A DNA stretch of 64,000 bases from the NCBI RefSeq assembly GCF_047948215.1, contig NC_134458.1, positions 135,101,571 through 135,165,570 of the forward strand, given 5' to 3'. Every line of letters starts with the position of its first letter. Within the stretch, counting starts at the first letter, position 1. The translations under genes were made by a program, and so were the position numbers. Source of the stretch: Lycorma delicatula (Eukaryota > Arthropoda > Insecta > Hemiptera > Fulgoridae). This document shows, one piece after another, positions 38,352-51,439 of the stretch. The notes beneath the pieces were generated by a model. The model did no database searches, was not told the DNA's origin, and worked only from the letters and a program-made list of their open reading frames with translations.

Positions 38352-39745
38352 GATCAATTGTAACCAAACTTAAATGGTATTAATGACCCATATTCAGAAT
38401 TCATCGTATAAAATTTCGTAAAATTCGGTTGATCCAGTTTGAAAATATCAGTTAAAATGATAACTGACGAAAAAAAAATAGTCTTACTGTCCTCACCCTG
38501 AATAGAATTGCTCAAATACATAACCAAAGTGTTATACTAATGTAATGAAATCATTTAATTACTGCAAGACTATAACTTTGAGTACAGAAACGACAAAAAG
38601 AGAAAAAAAGAATTTTTTGTCCTTCATGGGCGTTTGAATAAGGTTGAACATTAATAACGAGCACCTTAGCTAAATAAAAAATAAATAAAGTATCAGACGT
38701 CATATTATGTTTAAAACCTATCATTTATGAAAACTTTTGAAATACTACAAGGTATGTATGTCCAAGTTACTTTGATCAATTATGAATTGAATGGAATCAA
38801 TGCTTTATATACAGAAATCATAGCCGCTAAATTTCATCCAAATCCGTCTATATAATTAGGAAATATGAAGAAAAAAAACAGGCCATCATACGTACATATA
38901 TCTTTCGAAAATCTTCAATGTTAAAAATTGCGTTTTTTTTAGTATGGGGTAATGAAACGTTAAAATCTACAAATACTCTGGTATTCAAAATTTGACCCGA
39001 CTTCCTCTTATGTAGTATATTATCCGTAAATATACAGCCGAAAAAGTGAAAATAATAATGTTTTAATTATTTAAATTTTGAGTTAACAAAAAAAATCAAC
39101 GCCGTTTTCAAAAAAAAATCTAGATTTAAAGAACTGAAATATTGTTAATTTTTAGTTTGTAATGCGATTTTTTAAGCTAATTTTATTTCTTAATAGATTA
39201 AATTTATTTTATTTCATAAGATGACCATTAAAAATAGGTTCATGGAATAAAAGAATTAAAAAAATTTTAAATCTGTTAAAAGTTAAAAAAACACGACTGC
39301 AAAAAAAACTAAAAAAAAAAAAAGATTGTCTTTTGGGCACGGTTTTTGAAATTCGCATTTGATTTTCAATTGAGCGTGTACATCGTACAAGGAAGTAAAA
39401 AGAAGGAAATTTTAGATGTTACTTTCAGTTAATTCTACAATATCTTATTACATGCAAAATCTTGAGGGATATGAAGAAACTATTTTACTGGCAGTTCACA
39501 AAAAGATAGAAAAAAATATTCACTTTAAGACTTTTTCTGTGAAACATCTATAATATAAATCAATGAATAAAAATTAATGCATTAAGTTAATTTTCGTAAT
39601 ATTTGTCAGGAAGGAAAAAGCTCGTCTTTGAAAAATTATGTTACAAATCATTTGATGGAGAAAAATGATTGAATTCAATCACTATATATATATAATATAT
39701 AGAATACTACAAATATTATATTTGCATAGAGAATACTATAGAAAA

Positions 39746-39789
<44 letters not shown>

Positions 39790-42700
39790 TATGTCTCTGT
39801 ACTTGTCTATACAGCTGTACTCTTTTCTAACAGACAATCAAAATTACCAATAATTTTAATGGAGATTCTTTTCTCCTTTATAACCTTTTTGTTAATTAAA
39901 ATTATGAAATCGTGTACATTATATTGTTGTTAAAACAGACATGTAGAAAAAATTACCTAATCTTTAACAAAATAGCCATTAAAATAAATTTGTGTCATGT
40001 TGAAATCATTTATCGAAAAAAACTTATACTTAAATGACAGATAAAATTCTGTTCTTAAATATATTTAAACAGTAAAATTTTAAATACATTCTATTAATAA
40101 CAAACTTGTGAAACATTTTAGTTTTATTATCGAATAAACAGACGAAAAATATAATTTCAAAAAAGGTAATTTGGTAAAAGTTTTCATTAAATAATTTGTA
40201 ACTCATAAAAATGGCGTATAAAATATATTAAGGTTTAATGGAGTATAAAACAATTTTTTTTGTAATTATCAAGTGATTCAGTCAATGCAACTCTTCAAAG
40301 ACAACATTTTTCTTTTGTGATGTATTCTATAATTTCATATTAATTGTAGGTATTAATGTTTAATTGTTTATAATAATAAACTATTAGTAGGTTTTAATAT
40401 CACTTGAAGTAGAATTAAATATACGATTTCAGCTTTCTATCTATACTGAAATAGGTAAAATATGAAGAAACGAGGTAGACAACAAAGCATGTTTTATTTT
40501 TTAAAAAAAAGTTAGAAAGTGATTCATATGTTAAATTGTGTTTGAATTATATAATGAATTGCCATATAAGTTAGTACAGTGTCTATAAGTGGAGAGGAGA
40601 TCCTGGTTAGAAAAAAAAATTATAAAAACGTTCTAAGATTCACTTTAAATCTTTTTTACATCGCAATTTATTTCCAGAATTCATCCTAAGAAAATGAATA
40701 ATTTTTTTTTTTTGACAAATGCGGTCAAAACTACCGTTTAAAATAAAAAAAAATTCCTTTACAAAATTTCATGGATTTTTAATTTTTTCAATTAATTTTA
40801 TTAATAAATTGTATGCCAGATAAGTAAACGGAAAAATAATTGTAAAAATATATAAATGTAAATAAAATAGATTTTATTTATGTAAATAAAATAGATAAAT
40901 ACATTTTTTGTGAAGAGAGGATTGGTTCCTCTTTGAAATTTTTCGTTATATAACTAAGTTCATTCTGTAACTTTAAAAAAAATAAATTTGGCTATTCTTG
41001 CGTGATGATCGGACAAATCAAGAAATTTTTCATGAAATATTTTATATAACAATGCATACACAAATATTATAATATTGTATACAATACGTACTTAATGCTT
41101 TTTGTGAGATTACCACAACCCATCCCTTTGCGAAAAAAGAATGAGTGTCATATATAGTTGAAAATATTTTTTAATTGTATGACTTTAAAAAGCCGATGTA
41201 TTACAATATGCTTAGCTCAGTGAAGAAGAAAAACAGGAAACAAATTAAATTCTCATTTCCCCCAGTAAGCCTGGCATAAAATACTTAAAAATTTGGGAAT
41301 GTGACCAATTTCAGATGTGAATTTTATCTCATCTACTAGGTCGTTTACATTCTTTTTGGTTGATAAAGAATTAAAGATACAAGGAAAGAAGCAATAAAAA
41401 AACTAAAAACAAATATTTAAGAGTCTAGAAATAAAGAATTAAAAATTTCTCGTTCCTCGTAGTTATTTTGGGTGCCATCATTGAAAGATTAGAAGTTGTT
41501 AGACTAAATTCAAAAGTAACCAGTATAAAAAAATGTTCATATCCCTCAAAAAAATAAAAATAAATAAAATAAAACAAGTTCTAGAATTCTACAAGAAGTT
41601 CTTCGATAGATTCTAGAATTTCTTTACATATTTATAAAGTAAGAAAGAATGAAATAAATAAAAAAATATCAAAAGGTGAACAACCAAAAAAAGCGTTTAT
41701 ATTAGAAATAAATCTGCTGATATTGAATAAAACTAGTAATTAAAGATAAATCTGAAAAATTATTTATAAGGAATGCAATATTTTATCACATAAAACAGGT
41801 CCAATAGTAAAGTAGAAAAATTTAAAGGCTTTTGAATTATTAAAAAAGAATGTGAAAAATCTAGTACTGATAAAAAATTAAGACAAATTGGAAAGGGAGA
41901 CTTTATAACAGGGAGAATTTTATTAACAAGTGACAAGGCAATATATTAAGGCAGTAAATTTAGTCCTACAAGGAAGTATTGAGAGTAAAAAGCAGTAAAA
42001 AAAGACAATTAAAGGCTAGAATATAAGTAAATAAATAACTGAGAATGTAGAATGTAAGAAGTATATAGTTGCTAAAAGATTATCACATAATAATAGAGGA
42101 CTGGAGAACTTTATCAAAAACCAATTAAACGTCTATAGATTCTGAAAAAGGGATAATCGTGCACTCACTATTCATTTAAAAACAACTTATATAAAATTTT
42201 AATTTGAGTAAATTATTATGAATAAAATCCATACAAACTAAGTTTACCCCTTAATTTGGGTCCCAATAATTAAGAGTCCGGCTTAATTTTACCGAAGGTG
42301 CAGGAGGAATGTTTCATTTGTCGACACTAGCTAACGAAGCGTTTTCAAACCTGTGTTACATGAAATTTTGTTTTTTATTTGTACCAATAGAACATGTCCC
42401 CAAAGTTTGTTATATTCTTCGAGAATTACTCTGTATAAAGACACTTAATTTATAATTAATATTAGATTTTAAATTTAAAGTAATATTATATTTTATTAGC
42501 AGTTAAATATCACATTCATTTTTCTTAAACTTTCATACATTATTTTAATTAATTATATTATAATTATTAACACAGAATTTCAATTGTTAAATAAAAAATA
42601 AACAAAAAATTAATATACGTCAATTTCTATATGGTAATAAAAACACAATATATATATATATATATAGATACACAAACAAGTATATTAATTGCTAGGTTAT

Positions 42701-45700
42701 TATTATGATTTAATTTAAAATAAATGTACCATTAAAATAAATTTATGAAAAAAATTAGTTAATTTTAACAATATACTTTTTTTTAATATGATGAGGAAAT
42801 AAATTTTAAATTTCAAAAGTAAATGAATAATTAAAATTCATTTATAATAAAAAATTTAATTTAAATAAGGAAGTGTAGATTATAATAAGAAACATAGGTT
42901 ATTATTATTATTACGGAACGTAATAAGCACTAGTGGTAGAAAAAACAAAATAGGAAATTATAAGTAATTGAAAAGAGAAAGTGTTTTTACTTCCCATCTT
43001 TCAATTTACTGGGATTTAATATTTAACCTAAATAATGTAAATAGATTTATAATAATTAATTAACAATAATAATAATAATACAGTCTACAGGTACTATTTA
43101 TTATTACACTAATTTCATTCATTATATATATTTTTTTGTATGTGTGTGTGCGTGCGCATTCGTGCGTGTGAAATAAATAATAATAATTATTATTAAATAA
43201 TATACACTGTAATATACAATACCCCTGAAATACGGACAAACATTTTCTTATCAAATAAGACACTTTGTTAAAAACATTTAAGTAAAAATAATTAAATCAT
43301 CCTAAAATGAATGGAAAAGAAAATAGTTTTGAATAATGGGCACAGGATTTATTATTCTGTGCCTAAAATGTATTTTTCGAGAAAAAAATACTTTTATATT
43401 CTTTGAAATATAAAAATATTTTCCGTTTAAAAAAAAATGATGGATTACTCAAAAAAAAAACAACATTTTTTTGCATTTTTTACCACATATTTTGCGTTTT
43501 TGAAAAACAAATGTTTATTTCTTAATTTCAAAGGCTGAATTGGTATTAATGGAAATCACTTAATACGATTTTAATATACAGTTTGATTTAAAGTTAACTG
43601 AGAATTAATATAATTTCCACAAACTTTAACTATCTACTGGAAACTTTTTCTCAATTATAGAAAATTATTATTTCTCAAAAATAAATTAAAAAAATTAAAA
43701 TCACTAAAGAACGTTTAAACACCTACATTTTAATATTTGAAAATAATTAAAAAATTTTCAACACCTATATTCAATTTTAATAGAACAAAGGAAGTTCAAA
43801 ATCTGTGACATATTAAATTCTTTTAGTAAAAGTACTGAGTTAAAAATAAAAAGGAAAAAATGTAATGAAAAAAATTTCTGACGTATGAAAAAAATTAAGA
43901 CGTATAGGAAAACATGGATACCTCAGTGGCCTAACTAAATAGCGGGCTTTTTTATCAGATAAAACTATGGGTGTTATTAAAGTATAGCTACACTTAACAA
44001 TTTTTAAACTGTTAAACATAAATGAAATTTAGTAAATTTCTATCTCGAAATGATCTTCGATGCGAGACCGTCACACTAAACCCACAGAAGATTCCTATGG
44101 AGGGCCACCTAAACGTTTCAAATGAAACAGGTAGTATTGTGACATATTTTAAACGTACTGAAAAAATTACATAAGCCTTTGCCTACAATAACCCTAACCA
44201 AAATGGCGACCATTTAATGTTTTCATAGTTACTTTTTAAAGTAGTCTAAGAGTCCTCAACAGTAAAATAACTGTTAAACGGTGAAACATTAAAAAAATAA
44301 AATTTAGCAAACGCGCACCTGAAAAAGGTTTATTTTACGATATGAGACATTTACTATGTTTCTGGGGCAAGCCATTTTTGGATCTAGCTATGAAAAATAT
44401 CATATTATATTGTCCTTATTTTGGTTAGAGTCACTGTAATCCCATGTTTTTTACGTCAAAACTTTTTTTTATGTGCTTTAATATTGTGTGTCACAACAAT
44501 ACCCTTTCCAGACTTTTGAGTTACCCGCTTGGGTGCGACCTTAATGTTTGGGGTGTGGTGGTTTCATTCAACAAAAAAAAAAAAAAAATACTGTTTTGAG
44601 ATAGGAGCATTTTCAATTTTTTTATGTTAAACAGTTTAAAATTTATTTACTTTATGAACAATCTCAATATGTATCTTTTAAAAGTTGGTTCGCTGATAAA
44701 AAATTCAAAAATTGACTACTCACCAAATTTTATGAAAATAAATTATATTAAAATTTTTTAAATTTTAGTCTTCGTAAGAGTGAAAGCACTCCTCAGTATC
44801 ATTCTTGAAGTGAAGTATAAATTAATCTGTTTGACAAGTGACTAAACGGAGAATAGTAATTTAACGCATACAAAATCTTATTTCAAGGATTAAAATCAAA
44901 TTAATAATAAGTATTTTATACTTTATATAGTAAAGATGTTAGACCAAAAAAACATTATATTTTATAAAAATTCTATGATTGTATTTTAAGATAATATAAA
45001 AACAAAAATTTAAGATAAACCACGCCTACGAAGTGAATTATGATAACCTACATCAAACAGAATGTGTTTCGTTAATCATAAAAAGATTCTGCTCTACTTT
45101 CTACACTTTAGAAGGCTTTTTAAATATTTATTTACAAAACTAATTAATTCAATTTGTACTGAAAATTAATGTACCCTTTCAATCGTGAAAAACAGCTGTA
45201 TGATCTGTCTCTGATGTGAAGAGGAATATACAATATAACACTTATAAAAAAATTAATTATCCGTAGTTATTAAACTTTTTACCTGAATTATTAAGAAACC
45301 ATCTATAATAAAAAAAAAATGATTGCACGTAAATGAGTACAACGTGTAATGTAGATTTAAAAATATTTTTAACCTACATGTAGTTAACCTTGATTGGGTT
45401 ACGTTACTTGTAGTTTAACCTTCAACAGTTTGAGCTAACTAAAAATAAATAAGAAAAAAAATTATCATTTAATATCAGAGAAAGATATGTACAGTTATGC
45501 ATTTTTATTCAGTTTGGTGTCCAGTGAACAAATAATATACAAGGTCGGCAACACTATAACACTGTTCAGTATTGTATATTTTAAGCTGCGTAACAAAACC
45601 AACATTCTCTAGTAAAATACCTGCCGTGAAAGATTAAAGAATTAGCAAAAGATGTTAGCTACATAATTTTAAACTTAACTGTATTTAAATTAACAAAGAG

Positions 45701-46690
45701 TAATAAAGAAGTAAGTGCACTATGACCTCAAATAACGCCAAGTAACGGTACTACAATCTAGGTGCAGCAAACTGGAAAAGCGTCAAATGAACGTTAAAGA
45801 AGACATTAACTTGGCATTATTTGTGAGAATTAAAAATGAATTAACGAATATAAAATAATGTAACGGACTAATTGGATTACAGATATTTCAAACGTTAAGT
45901 ATCAGAAATTATAAACCTAGAAATTAATTTTATCTTAGATAACAATATTTAAAATGTTATGAAGTAATAAAATGCTAGATCAATAAATTATTATTTTAAT
46001 ACCGTAGTTAGGATGATATTGTTAATTTCAAGGGTCAAATATCTTACCAATAATTTTGGATGGCTATAACAAAATTAATAACTTCACTAGTTTACCGAAA
46101 TTGAGCAGTAATAAATTGTTTACTATCTAAAGAAATTTTTTTCTCTTATCCTATAAATTAATTTCCAAAATATGAAAAAGATTATTTGGTAATTTACTAG
46201 ATTCTAACTCTCATTTTAAAACTAAATCTTAGAAAAAGTTACTGGCCCTTAAACGGGCCCAGGTAACGTTAAAAAACGTTGAAAGAAAGCTGTTGAACAC
46301 TTATATTGGGATACATCCTGTTACATTTCTCATAAAGCAATCACTGTGAAATGTAATAAGTCAATCATATAATGCAGCAATAGAAAAAAAATTAATGCAA
46401 TATCATTATTTTGTATTAATAGTAAGGTTACTGTAGTAGAGCATAATATAACATAATAATTATTATTAATTCTAATGTAATAAAATGTTCATAGAATAAC
46501 ATTTTTTATGGTCATCATAATTGGAACGTTTGGTTCATATGGTTTGTGTTTAGTTTACAGCTGAAATAGTTTTATCTATTCTTTACTACATTGCAGTACT
46601 AATTCATTCGGAAAATTCTCGGCTGACACAGAGATGGCGCAAATATGACCAAATGATTATGATAATTGTCAAGTATGATCCTTTAGATGG
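38352..46690. other. Long AT-rich stretch with old repeats
   Basis: Old repeat-like text occurs at 38352-38480 and 38740-39010. A boundary word shared with the 4090 repeat (CGTACAAGGAAGTAAAAA, reversed) lies near 39388-39400, after TTGATTTTCAATTGAGCGTG. AT microsatellites lie at about 39752-39786 and 42648-42666, and AAT repeats near 43066-43080. A plus-strand stretch at 42058-42135 (KRLSHNNRGLENFIKNQLNV) looks slightly protein-like but is unassigned. The stretch 44040-44560 is less AT-rich and unclassified. Confidence 0.4.
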
Positions 46691-46699
46691 CGATCTATT

Positions 46700-47230
46700 A
46701 ACTTTCAGACGCCTGAGTTTAGTGTGTGTTTCTGACCTGTCAGTAAAGCAAAAAGTTTTGATATTTTCTTAAAAATGGATAAAATTTAATTTCGAGCTGT
46801 TATAAAAAAATTGTTTTAAAAGGTTTAAAACCCCGGGAGGACGTAGAAAAAAGTTCGATTTCACTTTAAAATATTTTTCCTCTTCGTTTTCGACGATAAA
46901 AAAATTGAGCTGCTGAATTTAAATATGGTCATACATCCATTTCAGATGATGAGCGGTTGTAACGGCCAAAAATTGCTACGACCGATGAAATTGTCATAAA
47001 AATTCACAGCGTCCCATAGATGATCATCGACTGGAAAGTAAACGTGCTTTCTAACATTGCAAACATCAAAATAGATCACATTTCAACGACATTTTACATG
47101 GTATTTTGGGTATGAAAAAGTTTTCATGTGAGTTACAAACGCGGCAATGGGTGCCGCGTTTAAGCACACTGAACGATGCTGGATGAAGCTCAATGAACGA
47201 TTACTCATTTCAAATTATGAGGTCAAAATT
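46700..47230 (+). pseudogene. Mariner-like transposase N-terminal remnant, third lineage
   Basis: Plus-strand text starts MDKIEFRAVIKKLF (46774), the first helix-turn-helix of SETMAR/irritans-type mariners. After a frame change DDERL*RPKIATTDEIVIKI (near 46946-47005) matches the conserved DDERSGRPxxATTDE linker. WKVNVLSNIANIKIDHI and RWVPR/L-like text follow to about 47165. The catalytic half is missing. Stops and frame changes are frequent, so this is an old copy. Confidence 0.72.
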
Positions 47231-50042
47231 GAGACAACCACTTATTTTGTAGAGTTGGTAGACGTTATACCGAAGGTATTAAAAAATTGGAAAGTCTTTG
47301 GTCTAAATACAACTGCAACATGACTATTTTGAAAAATAAAATATTGAAAATCTTTTTTTTTTTCTCAGGATGAGGTAAATAAATACGAACGGCCCTCGTA
47401 TTTATTAAATGCAGCAAATCAATAAACACAAAAATAAATATCTATCAAAATAAAAAAATAACTAAATAATCATAGATTATGTATTTATATTTTAGATATT
47501 AACTCTTAAAATAGAAGAACTACTTTCTGGCCTCAGTTGCTATCGGTTTTACATGGTATAAGCAAGGTAGTTTTGCCATTTATTACAAATAACTGGAATC
47601 ATTGCTTCATATTTAAAATATAGGAACCGATATGTTTTCAATCAATAAACGTTAGACGATTAAGTGATAAATTTCTACTTTTCTTTTACATGGAAAGAGT
47701 AGTTATTAACATATAAAACTGAAATCAGAGAAAAAAAATCTATTGGATAAATGGAGAATATGTAGCGTTTAATTTAAAATTAGTGTGTGTGATCTATTAC
47801 TACAAAAAAATTATAAGTAATTTTTTTTTGTAGAAAATTTACTTTTTAATTTAAAAAAAACCGTAGGAAATATAGAAATGTGACAGTTTTTTTTATTTTT
47901 GTAAAACTGATTATATAAAAACAAAAGTCGGTAAAAGATTAATTTTTAGGTATTAATACCTAAAACAGAAATATGGAATGTGATTGGTAATCTATTTAAG
48001 GTAAAAAAAAAAAAAAATAGCTGAAATCTTAGTTGGTGCACTGTTGTTAGTGCTTAGTAAAAAATGTTTTTGACTAGGATGACGAAGTATGATAACAATC
48101 AAGAAATAAAACAACTCACAAATAAAATAAAATAGGGTGTAATTAAATTCTAAGCAGATATTTAAGGAGTTAAAAGTAAATAAGGCTCATTTTTCAGTTG
48201 AGTTGCTAATTGTAGTATAATTTTTCTTAAATCAAACTTTTATCTATTCTGAAAATAGGGGTTTTAAAAATTGCTGTTTTTTTCCATTAAAATAATAAAA
48301 ATATTAAATTACAGAAGGTATGAATTACAGAAAATAAAAGAAAAATTCATTTAAGATCAACGTAGAACAAAAAGTGTAAGATTGACATTAAATAAAGGTT
48401 AAAAACCGATTAAAAAAACTTTTCTATAGTACTATTATTTTAATACACGACTGCCCAAAAAGGATTGTCGTGTATTTAGGGTGTATATATGTAAATATGT
48501 ATGAATGTTTGTTCCACCGTAGCAGCTCAACGGCTGAATCGATTTAGATGTATGACCTCGCGTTGGAATCCTTACGTTACCGGGAATGTCGTAGGGTATA
48601 TAAATATGTTTGTGTATATATATAATATGTATATATATATAGACACTTAAATAAATTTAAAAAAATTTAAAAAAAATTATACTACTCGTATATAAAAATA
48701 CTATACACAAAATTGTCATCCCCACGCTCTTTAATTATCCTATATTAAAGAGGAATGGTTTTTAATTTTTAATATTTATCTCTTGTTTACAAATATAGAA
48801 TATAGAATAAAATGAAACAATAATTTTCCAGTTATATTAAAAAAAAATATTAAATTAAAAAACGGTACTAAATGGTTAAAATATAACGGATTATTATTTC
48901 ATTTTGAAATAAAACGGAAATAATTAAAATATACAAAGATTATATAAATTTAACATTTAGGTCTACGATATCTTGATTTAAAGATACGGTTTTCATCAGA
49001 ATATAAGGAAGTATAAATTATCTAATAACTTTCATTGACTAAAATATGGAAAGCCATTAAGAACATGAAATGAGAAATTGGTTTTATTATAACAGAAAAT
49101 ATGCATTAATTCTTGACTTCTTACTAAAAAAACTTCTTACACATTTTCGTTCAAAAATATAAATAACTGAACTTATAAATTTACCTTTTATATTATATCC
49201 ACTCTTTTTAACTTAGTTACTAATAATTTTTTGAAAAAATATCTTTACAGTTAATGAACTTTTTTTGTACAGGAATTACTTGCATCATTTATCATTAATT
49301 ATAATGTAAACTAATTTGTAAAACAAAGTGCTGTAAAACCCAACTCTCTCCTTTCTTTTGAAACACTTCAATTAACAATTTTAAATTGTTAATAATCTAC
49401 AAAAAGAAAAAAATCTCTAAACAAAATAACATTCTAAATAACAGACTCTCACTATCGTTGTTATGTTAAAACTACGAGTTCGCACTAATGCATAGACATG
49501 TTTTTTTGTGCAGTTAATACATTCATTGATTAGTTAGTGGTTTAAAGTGAAATCTTAGAAAAAAATCAACAATAGGCTACAGAACTTTTCAAATATAATG
49601 CATTTAACAAGAAAAGAAAAAAAAACACCGTTAAATCAGTTTTACACCTCATTAATAAATACAATTAAATTTATGCAAAAATATTATTATAAACAAAATA
49701 ATTCGCATTATTATATAAACAAGAAAGTTTATTATTCCTGAACATAAGATACGAAAAAATATTGCCTAATATGTATTAAATAAAGATGGACACTTTGAAA
49801 AGATTAACAGAAAAAAAAAATTAAGAGAAACTTTTCGCTTTCAGTGGGTAAAATCATCAGCATTTGATGGTAGTATTATTACTGATCAACAGTTACTGAT
49901 TAACAGTTAGAATCTGTTATGCCGCAAATCCTAGGTCAAATATCAAGTGAAGGTGTGTCTTTTTATTTGTGTCATATAAGAAATGATAATAAACTTATTG
50001 GTTTAACATAATTTACTCCAGAACGACAGAATGAACTAACTG
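47231..50042. other. AT-rich sequence
   Basis: A short non-coding repeat-like section lies at 48450-48645 (CTCAACGGCTGAATCGATTT, then AT dinucleotides). Nothing else was recognised. Confidence 0.4.
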
Positions 50043-50105
50043 GTGTGTGTGCGAGCACGCGCACACACACACACACGTGTGTATATATATATATATATAT
50101 ATATA
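50043..50105. repeat. Compound microsatellite (TG, CG/CA, TA)
   Basis: GTGTGTGTGCGAGCACGCGC passes into a CA run, then GTGTG and a TA run. The alternating purine-pyrimidine text could adopt Z-DNA. This is inference only. Confidence 0.9.
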
Positions 50106-50467
50106 GCATTAATAATTATTTACAGTAAAGTATCCTAATGGTGGAATAATATTAAAATTATATATTTTACTGCTTTTTAAATCCTAAGTATACTCGCGAG
50201 CGCTTCTTGTAGCGTTTGCTGTTTCATCAGATGAGTTGTGTATTTAAAAAAAAGGAAAATTATTTATTTTAAAATCTAGAAGAAAGGAAGAATCTTCTTT
50301 TAATCATTTGATAAAACTAATTATCACAGATAGTATTGTACTTATTCTGGAAAATGTTTTTAAAAGCGAAGTTTCATTGAAAATAATAACTTAATTCAGG
50401 TTTCGACTTTTTTAGTGTGCGGTCAAACAGTGTAACTGTTTTCTCTTTAATTAAATTCTTATGCAAA

Positions 50468-51073
50468 ATGGATAAATTTGTGGAAAAAAGAAGTGAGCCA
50501 TCTACATTCAGTGAATCGATTGGTTAAAATACATGATTGTACAATGTCAGCTAATAATGGTTTTACCTCATTGGATGGAAAGCCACAGTGCATTGTTTGT
50601 TTTCATGTCCTCTCCGATGAAAGCATGAAGCCATCAAAATTAATTCAACGCTTGGAAACTAAACATTTGGGTCGTGAAAGCACACCTTGGAATTTTTCAA
50701 AAGAAAATTACATACTTTGAGAAATCAACAAATTTCTATTTGCAAATCAAGTCATACTGATAAAAGTACATTTGAAGTATCTTATCTCGTAGCATTAAAA
50801 GCCCTAAGATGTCCAAACCTCATACAACTGCAGAAAACCTCATATTGCTTGCAATTGATATGGTCTGTGTTTTAAAGGCGTGGAAGAAGCAAAACAATTG
50901 AAAAAAAATTCCGCTTTCTAACCACACAGTATCAAGGCGAATCGATGACACGGCTCTCGATTTTCGCGATCAGATAATTCAGCAAGTTAGCTCAAGTGAA
51001 TTTTTTAGTATTCAATTTGTGAATCGACAGATGTGGCAAACATTTCTCAGTTCTTATGTTTTGTGAAGTATGA
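50468..51073 (+). pseudogene. hAT-type transposase, BED-finger N-terminal half
   Basis: The ATG at 50468 starts MDKFVEKRSEPSTFSES. After a frame change, KPQCIVCFHVLSDESMKPSK and LIQRLETKHL (near 50580-50670) form a BED-type zinc finger (CxxC … HxxxH type), close to the hAT relatives of ZBED5/FAM200. The next blocks are FKRKLHTL, FEVSYLVALKALRCPN, PHTTAENLILLAIDM, IPLSNHTVSRRIDDTALDFR and ESTDVANISQFLCFVKYE (to 51073). All are in the order of that family, spread over several frames. There the sequence is cut by the GC-rich element at 51074, and the catalytic core and dimerisation domain are absent. Confidence 0.85.
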
Positions 51074-51412
51074 ATGCACCCCGTAGGGGAAGACACCCGC
51101 CTAGTGGCATTCCGATCGCCATACCAACCCCCCCCCCCCCACCATCCATGCCGGTTGGGCTTTAACGGGAGTCGTCTATCACCCTCTGACTTTTTATATC
51201 TCATAGTAATTAGCCTGGCCTCGATGGAATGCCACCGATGCAAATGCCTCGGTAGACATTTGCATCGGTGATTAAATAACTCAGCTTACTGCCTTCGCTC
51301 TAGGCCTCGTCCGGACATCTTGAATGTCCTACATCGTCACCCTCAGAACTAGCTAACCGAGCTCGCGGAAGCGCAAACCCCGCACCTAGTTCTATTTGTT
51401 ATGAGCCAAATT
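51074..51412. repeat. GC-rich hairpin element of unknown class
   Basis: About 340 bp of GC-rich, non-coding DNA between two transposase remnants. It contains a perfect 14 bp hairpin (CACCGATGCAAATG at 51233-51246, complement at 51257-51270) and a larger inverted pair (GTGGCATTCCGATCG at 51104-51118 against CGATGGAATGCCAC at 51222-51235). It also carries a run of C at 51129-51141. The abrupt change in composition and protein frame on the left edge marks an insertion. I see no tRNA boxes and no A tail. Confidence 0.6.
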
Positions 51413-51439
51413 CGTTAATGTCTCGTAATTCGAGGCAAA

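Noticed and set aside
41830..42190. Slightly protein-like plus-strand text (KRLSHNNRGLENFIKN)
   Set aside because: Short, interrupted and matched to no family that I know. Open stretches of this size are expected by chance.
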